Shown piece after piece: positions 13,788 to 25,657 of a DNA stretch of 64,000 bases; the stretch's first letter is position 1; each line of letters opens with the position of its first letter. The translations under genes were made by a program, and so were the position numbers. The stretch comes from Brachynemurus nebulosus (taxonomy: Eukaryota; Arthropoda; Insecta; Neuroptera; Myrmeleontidae). The notes under the pieces are model-generated. The model was not told the DNA's origin, searched no databases, and saw nothing but the letters and a program-made list of their open reading frames with translations. Where the stretch lies: positions 8,209,527 to 8,273,526 of the forward strand of contig JAPWDM010000013.1 of the NCBI GenBank assembly GCA_035578155.1, given 5' to 3'.

Positions 13788-14007
13788 GATACGCATGCGT
13801 AAAGTGAGGTATCCAATAGGCTTAAACTGGCGCACTCGTTAAAGGGACTGACGCATACACAACGAGATCTCGTGCGCTTACCCCCACGAGCCGTTAGGTG
13901 AGTGGGGGTATACAGCGCACTCGATCTCGTTGTGTATACGTCAGTCCTTTAGACTCGTGCTCCAATTTAAGCCTACTAGAGTACCTCTCTTTACGCATAT
14001 ATGTATC
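13788..14007. mobile_element. short MITE with G+C-rich hairpin core
   Basis: An almost full-length inverted repeat. GATACGCATGCGTAAAG at the left pairs with CTTTACGCATATATGTATC at the right. The arms continue through AGGCTTAAACTGG, GGACTGACGCATACACAACG and CACGAG.. to a centre with TACCCCCAC/GTGGGGGTA. Length is about 220 bp and no reading frame is present. The target site is not clear, so the superfamily is left open. Confidence 0.85.
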
Positions 14008-14352
14008 GAAAATATTTATTTCCCTACATTGTAAAAAATAGGTTACAAAAATGCGTATAATTAATTTTGTATAATATTTTTTACGTTGATAAAATCTAAT
14101 TTCACAAAATTTAATGAAAAATATTCAATAATTGCGAATTTTTAGGGTGTTTATCTTCTATATATCTACGCAATAAATCCATGTGTTTTTCATAAATTTT
14201 TGTAAAATTGCAGTTTCATTGACTGAATATTAACACTTTACAGTCCGAGTATACAGCATCTGCGAATACAACCGCACATATGTGTGCAATCTTACCGCAA
14301 ACAGGTACCGATCAGCTCGAAACACCATAAACTTCTAATCGTCGCTCTCTTT

Positions 14353-14555
14353 CATTTTTAGTTGTTTTTTTAGGAGAGTAGAAAAACAAGAACTACTTTT
14401 ACATTTTGTATTGTAAATCATAAACGGTACTTGGTACTTGAAGAATAGGTTAGTCTGCAAATATAGTGATACCTTAGGTTCAAATTTATAAAAAAAAAAT
14501 GTTACAATACTTATAGTTCTTGTTTTTCTACTCTCCTAAAAAATAACTAAAAATG
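14353..14555. repeat. foldback, 42-bp arms
   Basis: The arm 14353-14394 (includes TAGGAGAGTAGAAAAACAAG) is inverted at 14514-14555. Beyond the arms, GTATTGTAA and TTACAATAC prolong the pairing with a gap. The loop is AT-rich and non-coding. Confidence 0.85.
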
Positions 14556-16861
14556 CAATACGACCTTATGTTTGGAAGACGACGTAATATTAAGGCTACG
14601 ATATCACTTTTCCAATAGAAAACAATTTTCTAAAAACTAATTTTGACTGACTTAGTGGAGTATCCAACCATGTCTGATAACTTTTAAATTTTCTCTTATG
14701 GAATTTCAAAAAAATATTGTCGAATTGATATTTATCAATCACAAATTTAGAAAAAAAACAACTTCAAAGAAATTTGTAAGTTTTTATTTAAATAACATTA
14801 AAAATAGTAAAAAAGAGATATTTATTATTTATTACAAATATAAAATATTATAATCGTTTGAATATAAAAATGTTTGTTTGATAATTTTTTAAATTGTCGT
14901 TAATGACCATCTTTTTTTTTCTGGTTTCAGTATTATGCTATGGTATTATGTTTATGTTTTTTTACCCGCGGAAGGGATGATCTCCCGGGTGTTATAATAA
15001 TAGTTAAAATCAAATATAACATAAATTTCAGTTCAAATTTATGGTTCCCGTCGCTTGATGTTGGATTTTTTTTTTAAATAATAAAATATCCCACTGTGAT
15101 GAAGTGAATCTATCAATACATTTATTGCGGGGACACATGTGTTTTGAAATCAAATTTTTTTTTGTTGGTGTGATCAAGTGTTAGGATTTTTATTTTGGTA
15201 CGGTGGTGATTACATTTAATGGTCTCTTGTGATATTAATTTATTTTCAAATGTATTTTTGTATAAGATTTTATCAGATGTTTCCGAACCCTTCGATATGA
15301 AAAAAAGTAGGTATTCAATTTTTAAAGATGATGTATCAACTCTTTGAGACATTGCTTCATAATAGGAATATGATTTAGTTAGAAGATAATTAAAAAATAT
15401 TTCAATGACTCAAGAACGACAAGGTCTGGAGAGTAACTGATAGTTTTTTTACACCTGTACGCTTCATTTGAATTCCTTCGTCAGTCAGCAAGACGCGTTG
15501 AGAAGTTTTTAAAATTCTTGAAGGAATACTTTCAAATAATAGAAACATACTGTTAGATCTGTTTCAATACAAGATTTTGAAGTATACTAGCTTCAAATTC
15601 AAATTGACTCTTTCATTTATAAAGTATTTTCTAAATGAGAAAATTTTTTATTATGTACTTTTATCGTTGAGTAACAATTTATTTTGGGAAAATGTAGGTA
15701 TAATAGTTTCAAATGGCTGAGTTTGCTTACTACCTATGCATATTATGTTTATAAATTCTTGCCTATGGAAACTAAACTGGTGATAAGACTCATACTAATC
15801 AAAATTGCAGAAGTTTCAGTAACAGTATTTTTTTTCTTTTTTTGCATTCTCGAGGCTAAGATAGGTACATACTTTATTCCCTTATAATGGAGACTAAAAT
15901 ATCAGTGATTTTTAACGCCTTGGGACTAAAACTGTTTTGCTTCCACTTTTAAACCAATCAGCAGCGAGATTTATCTTAAATTAAATGGCACAACTAGGCA
16001 ATAAATTGCTTATTTAAAATAAAAAACAAATTCAAACTTTTAAAAAAAGACAAATGGTTATATTGTATTGTCCAATTTGATTAATTTATCCAAAGAATAC
16101 TTCATATAATATTATTTCATACAATTTGAATGACATTTTTCAATAAATTTTTTCTTAATTTTTATAATTTTGAATTATCCGGAAATGTAAAAAGTAATAT
16201 ATGCACCAAGGTAAAATACTTCTTTTGATTTACAAACCCTCTGACAATAAACTTCACACTAAGAATTAAAAGTCACACTTTAATTCCTTGACGTAGAATG
16301 TGCAATTTTTTTTTTTACTGAAAACCTGCGTTTACTTCAATCGTTTGCTGATAGTGGTACTTTTCTGAATAAAAATATATTAAACAATGACTTTAGTTAG
16401 TTTACAGACATTCATTAAACCATTTTGGATTTGGAGCCACTTAAATAGGTACATTTTGAAAAATAAATTTTCAGGTTTTATTTATATTTAACTCAATTAT
16501 GCTAAAGTTTTAGATAAAAAAGTAATATTTTTCGATTTATTAAAATTTTTCATATTTTTTGACTACCATTTACCTACTTATCTGGTTTCACGTTAGTATT
16601 TTACATTTCGACTGAGGGAAGCTCCAGCTTCATTCCACAACATTAAAAAAATTCTCATTTCGAACGAATTTTATGAATGGAAGTGTAGATTAATCTGTTG
16701 TTTAGTTTTAGAGAATCAAGACAAACTGAAATTTCATTTTGACCCCGTTCCAGAAAGTTTCAACGAAAATTATACATAAATTACACAGTTTAACTTCTTC
16801 AAATAAACTTTTACTTTTAAACAATAATAATTTTACGCGATACAAATTTCGCGCAAAAGAT
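14556..16861. other. AT-rich sequence, no gene
   Basis: No supported gene. Frames reach 76 codons and have the composition of AT-rich noise. Around 16225-16305 is the partner of the diverged repeat at 13340-13420. Confidence 0.5.
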
Positions 16862-17192
16862 AAAATACCCCTGTCGCAGCATCCTGCATAACATAGCGAA
16901 TTTCCGTTTATAAATGTTAGTTTTTTTGGAAACTAGTTGACATAGAAAAATAGTTTAGAAGACCTTTTTTATGTGATTTTTTCTCCTCTTTCCAATGGTG
17001 TAAAAAAATTTTACAAAAATTTGTTAATAAGGGGAAATTTTGGAATTTTTTTCACGAAAATTTGCAAAAAAAACTATGTTCCGAGCATCGAACGTTCCGA
17101 GCATTAACGAACTCGTCCAACGGCTTGGGACTTCCAATATTTTCACCAAATTTCGTAAACGTAAGACATTTCGTTCGAGAGTTATCGCGCGG

Positions 17193-17283
<91 letters not shown>

Positions 17284-17400
17284 CTATTATTTTCGATTTC
17301 TAGGGACCTGAAAACAAATTTCTGCCATAGTCCCGGGCTCAAGTCGCGTCATAACAGTGGCTGTAATAGCTGAATTCCATTCTGGAAGTTCGCTAAAAAA
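16862..17400 (+). mobile_element. family-A element, full-length copy
   Basis: The most complete plus-strand copy. The 5' end is TAAAATACCCCTGTCGCAGC with ATAGCGAATTTCCG just inside. Then come AAACTAGTTGACATAGAAAA, TCCAATGGTGTAAAAAAATT, GAACTCGTCCAACGGCTTGG, GAGAGTTATCGCGCGGATAC, (AT)n (17197-17279), and the 3' segment ending GGAAGTTCGCTAAAAAA. The sequence AGCGAATTTCC near the 5' end and GGAAGTTCGCT at the 3' end form a short subterminal inverted repeat. There is no transposase, RT or other protein. The superfamily is unresolved, and the flanks show no clear duplication. Confidence 0.85.
17197..17279. repeat. (AT)n microsatellite, ~83 bp
   Basis: Perfect dinucleotide run inside the full-length family-A element. 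Confidence 0.98.
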
Positions 17401-17559
17401 GCCATATCACATCCGAACAAGCCAGCAACGAATGGTCGCGACAGTTTACGCTGTACATTAGTGCGCTTTCTCATATTTTTTTTTTTTTTTTATTTACTTC
17501 TTTATCTTATCATGTTTTTCGTGTTTACAAGCAACTCAATTCAAGGTTGAGCTAACATT

Positions 17560-17871
17560 AGCTGACTGGCTAGAGATGTAGCTACCGCTCGCTTCACTCG
17601 ACAATACAAGCAAGCGGGCAACATTCTACCTGTGCGCTGTGTAAAGTGTTTGACAACGGTGTCTGGTTGAGTCGTCGGTTTCTTCATTGCCTGCTTACTT
17701 GCTTGGTTCCTTCATCGTCATCATCGTTGTGATCATCATCTTTAGTCTGTTCTTCGTGGTGGTCGCTTCGCATTTACTTAGTTGGCAAGTCGCGTTTTGC
17801 GTTCACGTATAAACCACCTACACACACCACCGTGTAGTAAGGTAGTGTTTGTGTCATGGAAGATAACAACG
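17560..17871 (+). promoter_or_regulatory. possible 5' UTR and first coding exon (weak)
   Basis: This stretch is visibly richer in G+C and in CG dinucleotides than its surroundings and has no repeat copies in the window. Near its end an ATG in good context (TTTGTGTCATGG) at 17856 opens M-E-D-N-N, and the next bases G|GTAAAA could be a splice donor. Read through, the frame stops after 17 codons. A short first exon followed by an intron rich in transposons would fit, but no downstream exon was found, so this is only a candidate. Confidence 0.2.
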
Positions 17872-17891
17872 GTAAAATAGCAAGCCAACTA

Positions 17892-19043
17892 CAGTCAGCA
17901 CTCCTATAACACGATTAATTTGTAGTGTGTTCTATCAGATCCATATAGAAACTGCATGGTCAAAGTATCGAGTTGTAATTCATACGATTCTAATCAATTC
18001 TAATATTTTCGATATCGACATTTTTCAATAATTAAAACGGCATTTTAATAGTCTTAGTATGTTTGGAATCCCCACAACTTGCTTCGTTTACACCTTCAAA
18101 AATTAAATTATTTTTTCGCTACGACATGACACACAGTTTAGGAGATATTTACGATCCAAAGTTTTCGATAACGATAATTAATGAAAGAAAATTTTAAAAA
18201 CAAGGTCTGTTCCTGACTAGATCAATGGGACTAACGAATCCTAAATTATTGCCAACATAACTATGATAAACAACTCGGTATCGATTATTTTCGATAACGA
18301 AAAGTAGGTTTTAACAGTCGCAATAGGATTGCAATACTCACAACATGCTTCGCTTAAGCTTTCAACAATTTCGTTTCTTATCGCTACGATATTTATGATC
18401 AAAGTTTTCGTTGACGAAAACTATGGACGACAATTTTTTTTTAAAAATGTTCTATTGCTGATCAGATCAATGGGACTAACGGATCCTAAATTAATCAGTT
18501 ATTACCAGTTTATGTTAATAACTCGGTATCGATGATTTTCGATAACGAAAAGTGGGTTTTAACAGTCGCAATACGTTTGGAATACCCACAACATGCTTCG
18601 CTTAAACTTTCAAAAATTTCGTTATTTTTTTGCTACGATATGACACACTGTTTAGGAGGTATTTATGACCAAAGTTTTCGATAACGATCACTACGGACCA
18701 CAAATTTTTTTTTAAAATGTTCTATTGCTGATCAGATCAATGGGACTAACGAATCCTAAATTAATCAGTTATTATCAATTTATGGTAAGCAACTTGGTAT
18801 CGATGATTTTTGGTAACGAAAATTTCAAAAATTTCCTTATTTTACGGCTATGACACACCGTTTAGGAGATATTTATGCTCATAATTTCCGATAACGGACA
18901 ATATCGTCAAATTATCAAATCATTTGAGTTGTTGAAATTTTTTTGTACGGCAATCACGTTCTTTGAAGGTCGTGTTATAGGAGAACTGTGGCAGTTTCAT
19001 ACCGCGTTATATTAGGGACACCGCGTTATAGGAGACTTGACTG
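17892..19043. mobile_element. TA-flanked MITE (pogo/Tigger-like) with internal tandem repeats
   Basis: Terminal inverted repeats CAGTCAGCACTCCTATAACA and, reading in from the right, CAGTCAAGTCTCCTATAACG lie inside TA dinucleotides (17890-17891, 19044-19045). Such ends and TA duplication fit the Tc1/mariner-pogo group, by inference. The 1,152-bp interior contains no transposase. It consists of about three and a half diverged tandem units of roughly 250 bp (next entry). Confidence 0.85.
18000..18910 (+). repeat. ~250-bp tandem repeat, 3-4 units, inside a MITE
   Basis: Units are aligned on AGTCGCAATA.. (18315, 18563; diverged near 18050), on ATCAATGGGACTAACG (18221, 18467, 18738) and on AAAGTTTTCGATAACG (18159, 18672; diverged at 18402). 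The period is about 245-270 bp. The last unit is shortened. Units differ by many substitutions, so the array is not recent. The 18329-18535 frame is within a unit and is not a gene. Confidence 0.85.
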
Positions 19044-19045
19044 TA

Positions 19046-19480
19046 TATACTACTTACTGAACACTGTGTGCTATGCGATCCTTCGTTTCGTCTTCCTTAT
19101 TTAAAATTATAAATGAGTTTTGAAAATGGTGAAATCCTTGACAAATGAGAGTTGTAATATAAAAGATAAACCACGTTTACGAAAATGTTTAATTACAGTC
19201 ATTAGTTATGTTTTATTTCTTCCATATACAGTCTTGGCGCGTACTCGCATGCCAAGGAGTTAGATAGAAGGTGGTGGAGGTAGAAAAAAAAAACATTTAA
19301 TGAGATTATTTTTTATAAGGGAAATTTATTTGTTTATATTTTTATGTGCCGTTTTTTCGACGTCCTTTTAACTTTATGAGATTCTTTTTAATAATCGTAA
19401 GTAGACATTTGAGAAAATTTTTATGTTAGCAGTTTGGATCAGACTAACACACTATCGGGGTACAATTTTAAACCGAATTC
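19046..19480. other. AT-rich sequence, no gene
   Basis: Nothing recognised beyond short A and T tracts. Confidence 0.5.
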
Positions 19481-19776
19481 TCCTAGCCTCGAATCATTGC
19501 CGCTATTAATTGGAATAACATTCGGTTATGTAATATGAAATGTCATATTCCGACCAATTGCTCTACCATATAATTCAGATATATATCGACACTTGCCTAA
19601 GCATTTAAGGAATGTTTAAAAGAAATTCTTTAATTTTAAATGCTTAGAATTCCTGCAGTTTGAAACCATTTCGGCAATTAATTGGAATAACATTAGATTG
19701 TGTAATATGAAATGTCGTTTTACGGCCACTTCGTCCACTAGGTATATACTTTAGATAAATATCGACACTGTCTTAA
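19481..19776 (-). repeat. ~170-bp repeat array, left part
   Basis: About one and a half units of the ~170-bp repeat on the minus strand, aligned on ATGTAATATGAAATGTC (about 19529) and TGTGTAATATGAAATGTCG (about 19700). It is cut at TTAA (19773-19776) by the inserted element and resumes at 20643. Confidence 0.85.
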
Positions 19777-20642
19777 GCGCAGGATAAGGTATTAAAATAA
19801 CTTTTTTGCATTTTTTTATTTTTTTAACTGATGGCATAATATCTCAAGAATATTGTCTCAAAATTTCAAGTTGATTGGAGCAAAATTGACGAAGTTATAA
19901 GCATTTTTGTTGATACCTGGCAGATGTTTCGCTCTCTATATATCTCTTTCTCTCAGTTATAGAAATTTCAATGGAAGTACTAACGTGTTTATACCTGTAC
20001 TGTATATTTTGTCAGTGTAGGGTACAAAATTTAGTTTAGCAGTAAGTATTCTATATCAGTTTTATACAAGAATTTTTAAGTGTTCAAAACTTTAAAGCGT
20101 TTTCCCCACAGCTCACGTTTTCAAAGTCGGTGCCCTTCATAACTTCAAAACTACAGCACCGATCCATTTGAAATTTTGAACACTATTTCTGTACATAATT
20201 TACAAGGTAACGCTGGAGAGTTTTTTTCAAATTTGTTAATAATTTTTATTTTATAATAACAAATGAGCCAATTTTTTTCGCAAAATTCGTGTTTTTCCGT
20301 TCTGTGTTCCAAAAAAGTGAAAAATTGAAATTTCGAAAAACCCTCCCAGCGTTACCTGAGGAAAACTATTATCTAACGAATGAACATTAATTTTTTTATT
20401 TCGGATGATCCAGCACCAAGTTATGAGGGGCACCGCAATTCTACTTTTTTCCGAGACACGTTCGAATAATTGCTGCCATTACTGTATTTTTTAATATTTC
20501 GTGGTGAAAATTCTATACAATATTCTTCGAATGTTATACTTTAATGTACTACTATGGTTTTAATAAAGAGATTTTAACTGTGTTGTCACAAAAAAATAAA
20601 AAAAAACATGCCTTTTTTGTACGAATTAACCTTACCCTCTCC
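19777..20642. mobile_element. 866-bp insertion at TTAA (piggyBac-type target) in the repeat array
   Basis: Bounded by TTAA on both sides (19773-19776, 20643-20646). Ends are GCGCAGGATAAGGT and, inverted, GGAGAGGGTAAGGT, an imperfect inverted repeat. Joining the flanks restores the ~170-bp repeat (..GACACTGTC-TTAA-GCATTAAAG..), which confirms the boundaries. Inside is a smaller inverted pair, GGTAACGCTGGAGAGTTTTT (20207-20226) and AAAAACCCTCCCAGCGTTACC (20338-20358). No transposase frame is seen. A TTAA target is typical of piggyBac elements, but the ends do not match the usual CCC start, so the class is inferred only. Confidence 0.75.
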
Positions 20643-20790
20643 TTAAGCATTAAAGAAATATTTAAAAGAAATTCGTTAATTTTAAATAGAATTCTTGCAG
20701 TTTGAAACCATTTGGGCAATTGATTCAAATAACATTAGGTAGTGTAATATGAAATGTCGTTTTCCGATCACCTGATGCAGTGGCGAATAT
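20643..20790 (-). repeat. ~170-bp repeat array, right part
   Basis: Continuation of the array after the TTAA insertion, with TTTAAAAGAAATTCG, TTGAAACCATTTGGGCAATT and TAGTGTAATATGAAATGTCG. Confidence 0.85.
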
Positions 20791-21662
20791 TGTATTTGTA
20801 TTGTAATTTCTTGGTGGGAGTGCTGTAAAAAAATAATTTCTCTTAAATCCTGAGCACTCAACTCGTGGATTTAATACACTACGCTAGTAACAGCTCAATA
20901 ATTAAGTAATGACGCACAAATAGATCGACCATCGGAGACATTCACCCACTGTTTTGGTACAAATCATCAAAATTTATAATTCATCGCTATTGAAACGACA
21001 ATTTCAAAACATTAAGAATTGTTATCGTGATTGTATTTAAAAACACATTTTCAACTGAAAAGAACAAAAAATAAATTCTTATCATTTAAAAAAATGTTTC
21101 AAGTTAAAACACTAAACTGTTGTAAATCTATTTACACAACATAGTCAGTTTCAAGAAACGAAAGGTGTTCCTAATATTTATTATGATAAAACTGTAAAAT
21201 ATATCCGATCCAGGGACATTTGATATTTTTTCTACATGTTTGTACACCTGTTTAGTTTTACAATGTGTTAAATAATATGTATAGAGGTACGTTTAAAGAA
21301 AAACACTGATTTATCAGAGAACTGAAAGAAAAAGGGAATTAAAAAAGTGTAAATTAAAAATGTATACAATGCCATGAATGGAACTTATATAAATAAAGTG
21401 TTAGAAATTAAGAAAATAAATAAAGTGTTAGAAACTAAGAATGTATGTGTCGTAGTAAAAGAATATTTATTGTTGATAGAGTTTATTTTGATTAAAAAAT
21501 GATGGTATTATCGAATAATTTTTGGATTTTTTAAAGATTCAAAATTTACAGTTATTAAGAGCTGATTTCTGATATTTCCAATGACACCTTCCTGTCTTCC
21601 GGTCTGTATCAAGCACTGAACAAACCAATACGATGGTTAGTATCATTGCCGCGTAAAGTTAT
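20791..21662. other. AT-rich sequence, no gene
   Basis: No supported feature. A short duplication (ATAAATAAAGTGTTAGAAA, about 21390 and 21416) is present. Confidence 0.5.
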
Positions 21663-21670
21663 ATAATCAT

Positions 21671-22143
21671 TAGTGGTGAGCAAATTTAGTCTTGGTCTTG
21701 CAGTCTTGTCTTGGTGTTGCATTTTTTTTGCAAGACCAAGACCAAGACTATGTATACCAAGAGCAAGACCAAGACCAAGACTATAAGTATGGCTGCAAAA
21801 CCAATACCAAGACTCAAGTGAGCAAGACCAAGACAAGAGCAAGAGAAAATCAAGACACTTGCTAAACTATTTAAATAGTTTCAAAGTATAATTAATATCT
21901 TAAAGAGAGAAAATTCTGATTCTGGAAGGAAAAAATTCGGTAATAAAAAAATGCAAGAAAGTGCAAAATTTTTTATCAATACTAAGACCAAGACCAAGAC
22001 CAAGACTGCATTTTGCAAGACCAAGACCAAGACCAAGACTCAAACTGGTCTAGCAAGACCAAGACCAAGATTCTTAATGCAAGAACAAGACCAAAACCAA
22101 GACTGCCAAGTTTTGGTTTTGGTCTTGCGTGTGCTCATCACTA
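21671..22143. mobile_element. hAT-type MITE, (AAGACC)n subfamily
   Basis: Ends TAGTGGTGAGCAAA and GTGTGCTCATCACTA, flanked by a perfect 8-bp duplication ATAATCAT (21663-21670, 22144-22151). The interior holds runs of the hexamer AAGACC / GGTCTT in both orientations, separated by a conserved AT-rich core (CTAAACTATTTAAATAGTTT). Length is 473 bp. Frames across it read as TKTKTK-type repeats and are not genes. Confidence 0.95.
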
Positions 22144-22519
22144 ATAATCATAAAAGGAAAACGTGTTAGATTGACCAAAATCAATGTCTATTTGACTTGT
22201 ATTGTTTAGAAATTATTACCAATTTGAATGTTTGAGTATGGGTTAAGTAGTATGTAATAAATAATAGTTCATAATATCTGAAAAGTTCGCAAAAAATCAA
22301 CCCATTCTTTTGGGATAATTTTTCACGAAAGTCCTTCATTCGCGAATAAGAACTTGAACATGGAGAAGGAATATACTAAAAGTGAAATTTCGAAGATGTA
22401 TTTTCAAACAATCAAATTGTCAGAAATGACAAATTTCATTAGCCTAATCAAAACAGTTAGGCAGACTTGGGAACCAGCTTTTTAACACTTTCATTGCCAC
22501 ACATGCAACATCCTGTGGT

Positions 22520-22791
22520 TCTTCATGCTATATAGCGAGGGTGATGTCGGGTCCCCGAGCAGGCGAAAATTTTCGTTCATTTTTTCCCTAAAAAATAGCT
22601 TGGCGAGTGAAAATAAAAAGCTCGTCTATATTTTCTCAAGCCCTCAATTGCCTGTCCGGGCCCCGTTTTTGGGCGAGCAAATATCCTCCCATTTTCATCG
22701 GGCCCCTAATCATGCCTCCGGGTTCTCCTTTTAAACCCGGGCGCCCGAGCAATTGCCCCATCTGCCCCACCCCCTCTCAACGGCCCTGCAT
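22520..22791. mobile_element. G+C-rich hAT-type element, right end preserved
   Basis: The end ATCTGCCCCACCCCCTCTCA then ACGGCCCTG is the reverse of the CAGGGCCGGCGAGAAGATGG terminus seen at 31271, so this is the right terminus of a CAGGGCC-type hAT MITE. The left terminus and target duplication were not found. Overlapping frames of 69 and 88 codons (22525-22734, 22607-22873) lie in this G+C-rich body, show no known domain and are judged chance. Confidence 0.55.
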
Positions 22792-22979
22792 GTGGTTAGC
22801 AGGTTCAATTTTGTTCGCCGAAGAGAACAGAAGCCATAGCCTAAGGGCATGTGGTGTTAATGTTGGTCACTAAAGAGGGGTCTAATCTTTCGTACGGGGG
22901 GTCTTAAACATGTTTAATAAAGGAACGACAATTTTTAAATTCTCGCGGTAGGAAATGATTTGTGTCATAATGACGTTAA

Positions 22980-23145
22980 AGCAGTCTCCACATTCTCGCC
23001 GAAGTAGGACGCGGTTCCTCGTCGAAGTTCCTCGCCGAGGTTGGCCGAAGCATATGAATAGCATTAAGACACCAACCGCGAAACACAACGAAATGACCCT
23101 CTACATTCTCGTTTCGTCCAACCTCGGCGAGAATGTGGAGACTAC
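22980..23145. mobile_element. 166-bp MITE at a TTAA site
   Basis: Inverted ends AGCAGTCTCCACATTCTCGC and GTAGTCTCCACATTCTCGCC (read inward) lie inside TTAA (22976-22979, 23146-23149). The arms include a further copy of CGAGGTTGG. TTAA flanks suggest a piggyBac-type source. No coding capacity. Confidence 0.8.
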
Positions 23146-23149
23146 TTAA

Positions 23150-24446
23150 GACTACAAGGATTCAAAAAAGTAATAAAAAAATTCCTATCTTTAATATTAT
23201 GTTACACTCAATGCTATTAAATATTAACAAATATTTTAACCCTGTTTTAAAAAAAAATATAATTAAAAATACAAATATTTTCTAAACAAGAATTCTCACC
23301 TAATTCAAAAAAATTTCAAAAACAATTTTAATGACTAATTGTAACACAAAATAAAAAAAAAACAATTACGAATCGTCTTCGTTATGTTTCTGTTTTTATT
23401 GCCTGTTGTTATTTTTAATTTGTTTTTTTCAAATGAAATAAATAATTACATATTTGAAAAAAATATTCTTCCACTCCATTCAATTCAATATTTCAAAAAC
23501 AAAAAAACAACGAGAAACAAAACACACATCACGGGATATGTACACACATACACATTCACAAAATCACTACTAACTTGTATTTTGGTAACCAATCCAATAA
23601 ATTAAAAGTAATTAACGGTCTTTAATGAATGTTTAAGAAATTCGTTGTAACTATTTATCTCTGTTTATAATCTTCATTTCAATATAAATTATTGTTTCAA
23701 AATTACATAACAATCGTCGCAGGTTAGTCGTGGTGCTTGTAACAATCGGTGCGGTTAATTGGCTGCAATATTGGGAGAACTACCGAAAGAACCCTGATTA
23801 GTGGGTTAAGGTGCAGTTGGTCAAATATAGAATTCAAAGAGTGGTTGAATTTTAGGTAAAAACTAAAAAAAGTCATGTTGTCAAGATGTTTTCCCAGTAT
23901 TACGAAAAATAGATCTAATCAATTTCAATAATTGGAAATCGATTTCTTTTTATTTAAATTTAGTGCCAATGTAACGATTTTTTGTTAATTAAAAATTTAA
24001 TCGTTGCGTGATGTTATAAGTAAACAGGTGCTTACAAGTAAATTAAAGTTGAAACAAAAATATTTCAAAATAATTTTGGTCATCGTCACCCATCAGACAC
24101 GGTTTTGGAAACGTTTAAAAAGTGCATGGTGTATAGGAATTAATTGTAACCTTTACATACACCTCCGTGAGAAGTTAAATCCAAAAATAACAATTAAATT
24201 TATAACAAATTAAATTTCATTTAAAAACCCATAATTTTTAATGAATTTTCCTAGGATTTTCAGCTTTCTAAAATTTTATGACTTAAAATTTATTAGATTT
24301 TATAAATCTTTCAACCTATTTCGTTCAACTTATTTGGTAAAGTAAAAGGACTGCAAAATAAAGTGAGTTAGTATAGACTTACTATACCAATCTATGATTG
24401 AAGCCTCCAGGTACGCTCAAAATACAAGCAACTGCTATTCTGTAAT
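23150..24446. other. AT-rich sequence, no gene
   Basis: No supported gene or repeat. Frames of 69-73 codons have AT-rich noise composition. Confidence 0.5.
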
Positions 24447-25234
24447 CAATGTAACAGTGATGAGCAAATGCAAGACCAAGACCAAGACTTGGCAGTCTTG
24501 GTCTTGGTCTTGGTCTTGTTCTTGCATTGAGAATCTTGGTCTTGGTCTTGCTAGAGCAGTTTGAGTCTTGGTCTTGGTCTTGGTCTTGGTCTTGCAAAAT
24601 GGGCATCATGACACTGGCCGGAAGTTTTTTTGTAGTCAAAATTTAATAATTTCAATCGATTGTAGGCCGTTTGTAGATGTTTGTAGTATATTTATTTTCG
24701 TTTGTAGCCCTTTACTTTATTTGTAATTAACAATCAAAATTTTGTACTGAAGTTAGCCGGAAGCAATCGAGAAGGTAATTTTTTTTGGTAACAATAGAAA
24801 GATTTTCGTTTGTAGTGTCTAAATATAACGGTAAAATGTTCGTAGGGTCGTCTGATAAAGCATAATTAATTAATAAAATTCACCAAGTGCGTGCCGGACA
24901 CGCATTATCACAGTTACGTGCTCAATAGCTAATTTCTCACAATTTTTAGGATAAAATGTAGGGAATTTAATAGTACGTATCAACGGATTACTACTAGAAC
25001 CACGTAGGTCGATTTTTCACTCTTTTGAGATAATTGACCGAAACATTATTTTCAACCGGTTTGGAAAAGTTTTATTGCTTTGTTGCCCCCGACCACTCCT
25101 TTAAAGGTTAGATCGGATCCAAAAATTGACCCCACTTTTATAGTATTGATTCCCCATTTTGTCAGCCCACTTACCAAATTTCAGCTCAGTTCGTTCATAA
25201 GGGGGCCCTACACATGCAAAAAAGAGCCACGAAT

Positions 25235-25238
<4 letters not shown>

Positions 25239-25310
<72 letters not shown>
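25239..25310. repeat. (AT)n microsatellite, ~72 bp
   Basis: Perfect dinucleotide run immediately left of the TAGTGATGGAG hAT-type end. Confidence 0.97.
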
Positions 25311-25313
<3 letters not shown>

Positions 25314-25657
25314 TGATGGAGAACTATCGATAGTCCCGACTATCGATAGTTACGATAGTCGTGAAACTATAGTTATCGATACCCGATAATTTTTGATACC
25401 CAAGTTGGGCGGCATTTAGATAGCCGGCGAGCAAAAAAAAAAAGAAATAAGGTCGCCGGTTTTACGCTGGGGCGGAATTATTCCTTTTTTCCCGGAAATT
25501 CCCTTAAAATGGTTGTTTTTATATCTCTGGCTATAATTTCTACGAAATTTTTATTATCTTTAGTATTTATAAGTAAACGAAATGACTGAAAAAATGTATC
25601 GAAAACTATCGATAGTAAAAAAAAATATCGATAGTTTTCGATAGTCAAAACAATCTG

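Noticed and set aside
21951..22169. Frame encoding TKTKTKTK-type repeats
   Set aside because: Hexamer (AAGACC)n of a hAT MITE; equivalent frames occur in each copy (24382, 25933, 33142, 62084) and do not share a start or end.
22607..22873. 88-codon proline/serine-rich frame, C-P-I-C-P-like stretch suggesting a zinc-binding motif
   Set aside because: Lies in the G+C-rich body of a CAGGGCC-type hAT MITE, overlaps another frame and lacks the spacing of a zinc finger.
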